Assembly: GCA_947485425.1 (NCBI GenBank)
Contig: CANKSK010000034.1
Coordinates: forward strand, 1-8,188
Direction of reading: 5' to 3'
Length of the DNA stretch: 8,188 nt
Origin: Bacteroidota bacterium
Lineage (GTDB): Bacteria; Bacteroidota; Bacteroidia; AKYH767-A; CANKSK01
Position numbers and translations under genes: made by a program. This document shows, piece by piece, positions 5,914 through 8,188 of the stretch; within the stretch, counting starts at the first letter, position 1, and the number at the start of each line of letters is the position of its first letter. The notes beneath the pieces were generated by a model that worked only from the letters and a program-made list of their open reading frames with translations, did no database searches and was not told where the DNA came from.

Positions 5914-6921
5914 CTATTGGTTTTTGTGGATTATCTTTTTCATCGATTCAATCCACGCATCATGGCTATTCAAGCTTTCTACCAAGGTTATTTTCTCTCC
6001 GCCATAGGATTCAAATTTTTCTTGGTATTCAACAGCGATTTCATATATCGTTTCCAGGCAATCGCTCACAAAAGCAGGTGCAAAAGCCAGGATTTTTTTA
6101 TGCCCTTTTTCCGCCAATATTTTTAACATATCATCGGTGTATGGTTTAATCCATGGCGATTTTCCAAGTCTTGACTGAAAGCTAACCGTATAATTGCTTA
6201 TTTGTAGCTTCGCTGCAATATCTTTTGCTGTTTTATAACACTGTGCCTTATAACAATAATAATTTTTTTCATTGAGGTTTTCACAGCAAGATTTATCCTG
6301 CAGACATGGGCCTTCCGGATAAGCCTTCCTCATCTGCCTTTCTGGTAAGCCATGGAAACTGAACAGATAATGATCATAAGATGCTTGCATATATTCTTTG
6401 CCTCTTTCTGCCCATGCGTCAATAAACGAAGGCTCTTCAAAAAAGGTGCTGATAAAATTTATCGATGGAACCACTTCCCATTTGCTGACAATTCGCATAA
6501 CCTCCTGATGAACAGATCCCGTTGATGCGGATGCATATTGCGGAAATACAGGAAATACGATGATTTTATCCGGAGATTGTTCTTGTAAGCGTTTTAATGC
6601 TCCTTCTATGGAAGGTTTGCGATATCTCATCGCCAGCTCTAAAACGTAGTTTTCACCCAATGCACTTTGTAGTTTTTTTGCAGATTCTACAGAATGAAAC
6701 ATCAATGGACTTCCCTTTTCTGTCCATATTTTTTTATACAAGGCAGATGAACTTCTTGATCGGAACGGCACAATAATCAAATTTACCAAAAGCTTTCTGG
6801 ATAACCATGGAATGTCGATAACACGCGGATCATTTAAAAATTGTGACAAATATGTACCCACATGCTTTGCATCCGGAAAGTCCGGTGTTCCTAAGTTTAC
6901 AAGTAATACGCCTGTTTTCAT
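5914..6921 (-). CDS. hemH: ferrochelatase with an internal cysteine cluster
   Basis: HemH inserts Fe(II) into protoporphyrin IX, the last step of protohaem synthesis, at the inner face of the cytoplasmic membrane. The 335-residue protein starts with GVLLVNLGTP (4-13), has the conserved FPQYASASTGS (126-136), the signature SFHGLPE with the metal-site histidine H190, and FAPAFVSDCLETIYEI (280-295), which supplies the catalytic glutamate E290. Five cysteines crowd into 23 residues just after the signature: C206, C212, C213, C223 and C228. An internal cysteine segment of about this size ligates a [2Fe-2S] cluster in a class of ferrochelatases described from Myxococcus xanthus, so this enzyme probably carries one too; the C-terminal cysteines used in the other cluster-bearing class are absent. 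The ATG overlaps the lnt stop (ATGA) and the leader is A-rich without a Shine-Dalgarno sequence. Identification is firm; the cluster is inferred. Confidence 0.95.
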   Translation of the reverse strand: MKTGVLLVNLGTPDFPDAKHVGTYLSQFLNDPRVIDIPWLSRKLLVNLIIVPFRSRSSSALYKKIWTEKGSPLMFHSVESAKKLQSALGENYVLELAMRYRKPSIEGALKRLQEQSPDKIIVFPVFPQYASASTGSVHQEVMRIVSKWEVVPSINFISTFFEEPSFIDAWAERGKEYMQASYDHYLFSFHGLPERQMRKAYPEGPCLQDKSCCENLNEKNYYCYKAQCYKTAKDIAAKLQISNYTVSFQSRLGKSPWIKPYTDDMLKILAEKGHKKILAFAPAFVSDCLETIYEIAVEYQEKFESYGGEKITLVESLNSHDAWIESMKKIIHKNQ

Positions 6922-8188
6922 TTTGTTTTTTTAATAAATATTGAAATAATAAATACCAACAAGGACATAGCCGAACAAAGCTGTCCAATATAATCACCAT
7001 ATTTTGCATAAAAGGTGATTTCATCATTGCTGTTTAAATCCCCTTTGATAACGGCTGCTTTCCACCAATCTGTTGCTTGCGAAATTTCTCCTCTTGAGTT
7101 TATAAAACAGGAAATCCCCGTATTTGCCGAACGTGCAATGTCTCTTCTAAACTCGATTGCTCTTAGCCTTGCATAATTTAAATGCTGTTTATATCCCGGT
7201 GTATCTCCCCACCATCCATCATTGGTAATCACAAATATCAGATTGGCTCCATTGGTAATAAAACCCTTCATAAAATCTCCATAAATCGATTCATAACAGA
7301 TAGCAGCGCAAACTGAAACATTCTCTTTTGAATGAAATACCGTTCTCTCTTTTTGCTTTCCTAAACTTCCGGAAGTTCCACCCAAGTCAATGGCGAATTT
7401 CTCAAAATATTTGAAAATAGCAGGATAGGGCATTTGCTCTACGCCAGGAACCAGTTTCGATTTGTGATAGATTTGAATTACATTCCCTGGACCATATTGA
7501 ATAGAGGTATTATAGGCCTCATAATTTGTGTTTTTTCCATCTTCTTCTTTTCGCATTGAATTTGCTTCGTCCTTTTCTGTTAAGTGCTTGAAGGATGAAA
7601 GGCCCGTTATTAATTTCAAATTCGGATAGGCCTCTAAAAAATGATGTAGTGTTCGAATAGAATATGAAGCGGTTAGTTCTTCTTCCCATATCCCTTCAGG
7701 AAGGGCCGTCTCCGGACCCACCAAATAGTCTGTCTGGCTGTCAACCTTCTGTTTGGCCAAAGCCATAAATTTTTCCAATTGCTCATCCGCGCTTCCGGAG
7801 AATTTTTCATTGTACGGATCAATATTGGGCTGCACAACAACCACATGAATGGCTTTTGTTTTTTCTTGATAATGGGAATAGAGGAAATATGAAAATACAG
7901 ATGGTATGATAAGAAGGGATGCAATACAAATAAACAAAGTGCTTAATTTTTTTTTCTCCTGAAAACCGGAATGCACATACTTTTTGATAAGAAAAAAAAG
8001 AAGAAGATTGATAAGTAAAATCCATACACTTCCTCCTAAAATACCTGTGTATTCATACCATTGTATCCATTTGATATGCTCTGCAAAGCCATTTCCCAGG
8101 CTTAGCCATGGCCAGCTTAGGTCCCAATTTAAATGCAAATATTCGAATCCAATCCAATAAAAGATAAATGAAAAATATCCAATCCCTG
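6918..8188 (-). CDS. lnt: apolipoprotein N-acyltransferase, N-terminus cut by the window edge
   Basis: Lnt transfers an acyl chain from phospholipid to the N-terminal diacylglyceryl-cysteine of lipoproteins in the inner membrane. The reading frame stays open to the right edge; 422 residues are visible. The family is usually a little over 500, so about 100 N-terminal residues with the first membrane helices are missing. The visible part begins in the conserved region containing WIGFEYLH and LSWPWLSLGN. Two membrane segments follow (coding about 7970-8035 and 7870-7945), then a carbon-nitrogen hydrolase domain, then a last membrane segment (about 6930-6990). The catalytic triad is visible: Glu in GPETALPE (codon 7710-7712), Lys in YHKSKLVP (7461-7463) and Cys in ICYESIYGD (7296-7298). 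The Glu after LVP sits eight residues past the Lys, as the essential E343 does in E. coli. Its stop overlaps the hemH start by four bases. A TTG at 8136-8138 is internal, not the start. Confidence 0.94.
   Translation of the reverse strand, partial: GIGYFSFIFYWIGFEYLHLNWDLSWPWLSLGNGFAEHIKWIQWYEYTGILGGSVWILLINLLLFFLIKKYVHSGFQEKKKLSTLFICIASLLIIPSVFSYFLYSHYQEKTKAIHVVVVQPNIDPYNEKFSGSADEQLEKFMALAKQKVDSQTDYLVGPETALPEGIWEEELTASYSIRTLHHFLEAYPNLKLITGLSSFKHLTEKDEANSMRKEEDGKNTNYEAYNTSIQYGPGNVIQIYHKSKLVPGVEQMPYPAIFKYFEKFAIDLGGTSGSLGKQKERTVFHSKENVSVCAAICYESIYGDFMKGFITNGANLIFVITNDGWWGDTPGYKQHLNYARLRAIEFRRDIARSANTGISCFINSRGEISQATDWWKAAVIKGDLNSNDEITFYAKYGDYIGQLCSAMSLLVFIISIFIKKTK

Noticed and set aside
4717..6149. 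Opposite-strand open frames of 60-100 codons over pabB and hemH
   Set aside because: They are antisense shadows of conserved enzymes, rich in Phe, Ser and Ile from reverse-complemented Lys/Glu codons, with no start context or family resemblance.
8136..8138. TTG as the start codon of lnt
   Set aside because: The frame remains open upstream to the window edge and encodes conserved Lnt residues (WIGFEY) before it, so this codon is an internal leucine.

Overview
The window is an ordinary housekeeping stretch of an AT-rich bacterial chromosome, most likely Bacteroidota (Chitinophagales/Sphingobacteriales-like; the order is a weak guess). The grounds are protein style (Bacteroidota-type PurS, ferrochelatase, Lnt and chorismate-binding enzyme), translation starts that mostly lack a Shine-Dalgarno sequence and sit behind A-rich leaders, and two matches to the Bacteroidota -7 promoter element TAnnTTTG in front of genes. 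Coding density is high. No RNA gene, mobile element, CRISPR array, phage gene or tandem repeat was seen.

Layout, left to right: about 170 bases of AT-rich leader with a candidate promoter; purS on the + strand (171-425); a 29-base convergent gap holding an imperfect hairpin; then everything to the right edge on the - strand. In - strand reading order (right to left) these genes are lnt (apolipoprotein N-acyltransferase, start beyond the right edge), hemH (ferrochelatase), pabB (aminodeoxychorismate synthase component I), a CstB-like persulfide dioxygenase-rhodanese, a small cytosolic thioredoxin, and rnr (RNase R).

lnt and hemH overlap by 4 bases (ATGA) and hemH and pabB are 6 bases apart, so these three are very probably one transcript. 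A 55-base gap with a -7-like box and two overlapping perfect dyads precedes the persulfide dioxygenase, which may therefore have its own regulated promoter. The thioredoxin (91-base gap) and rnr (48-base gap) follow on the same strand and could be read through or have their own promoters.

Functionally the genes cover purine synthesis, RNA turnover, sulfide/persulfide detoxification with a thiol reductant nearby, folate precursor synthesis, haem synthesis and outer-membrane lipoprotein maturation. Haem synthesis and an O2-consuming dioxygenase suggest an organism that respires oxygen at least part of the time. The points most worth a second look are the internal five-cysteine segment of HemH (a probable [2Fe-2S] site), the HxHxDF metal motif and dead middle rhodanese of the persulfide dioxygenase, and the double dyad in front of that gene. 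I found no convincing undescribed system.
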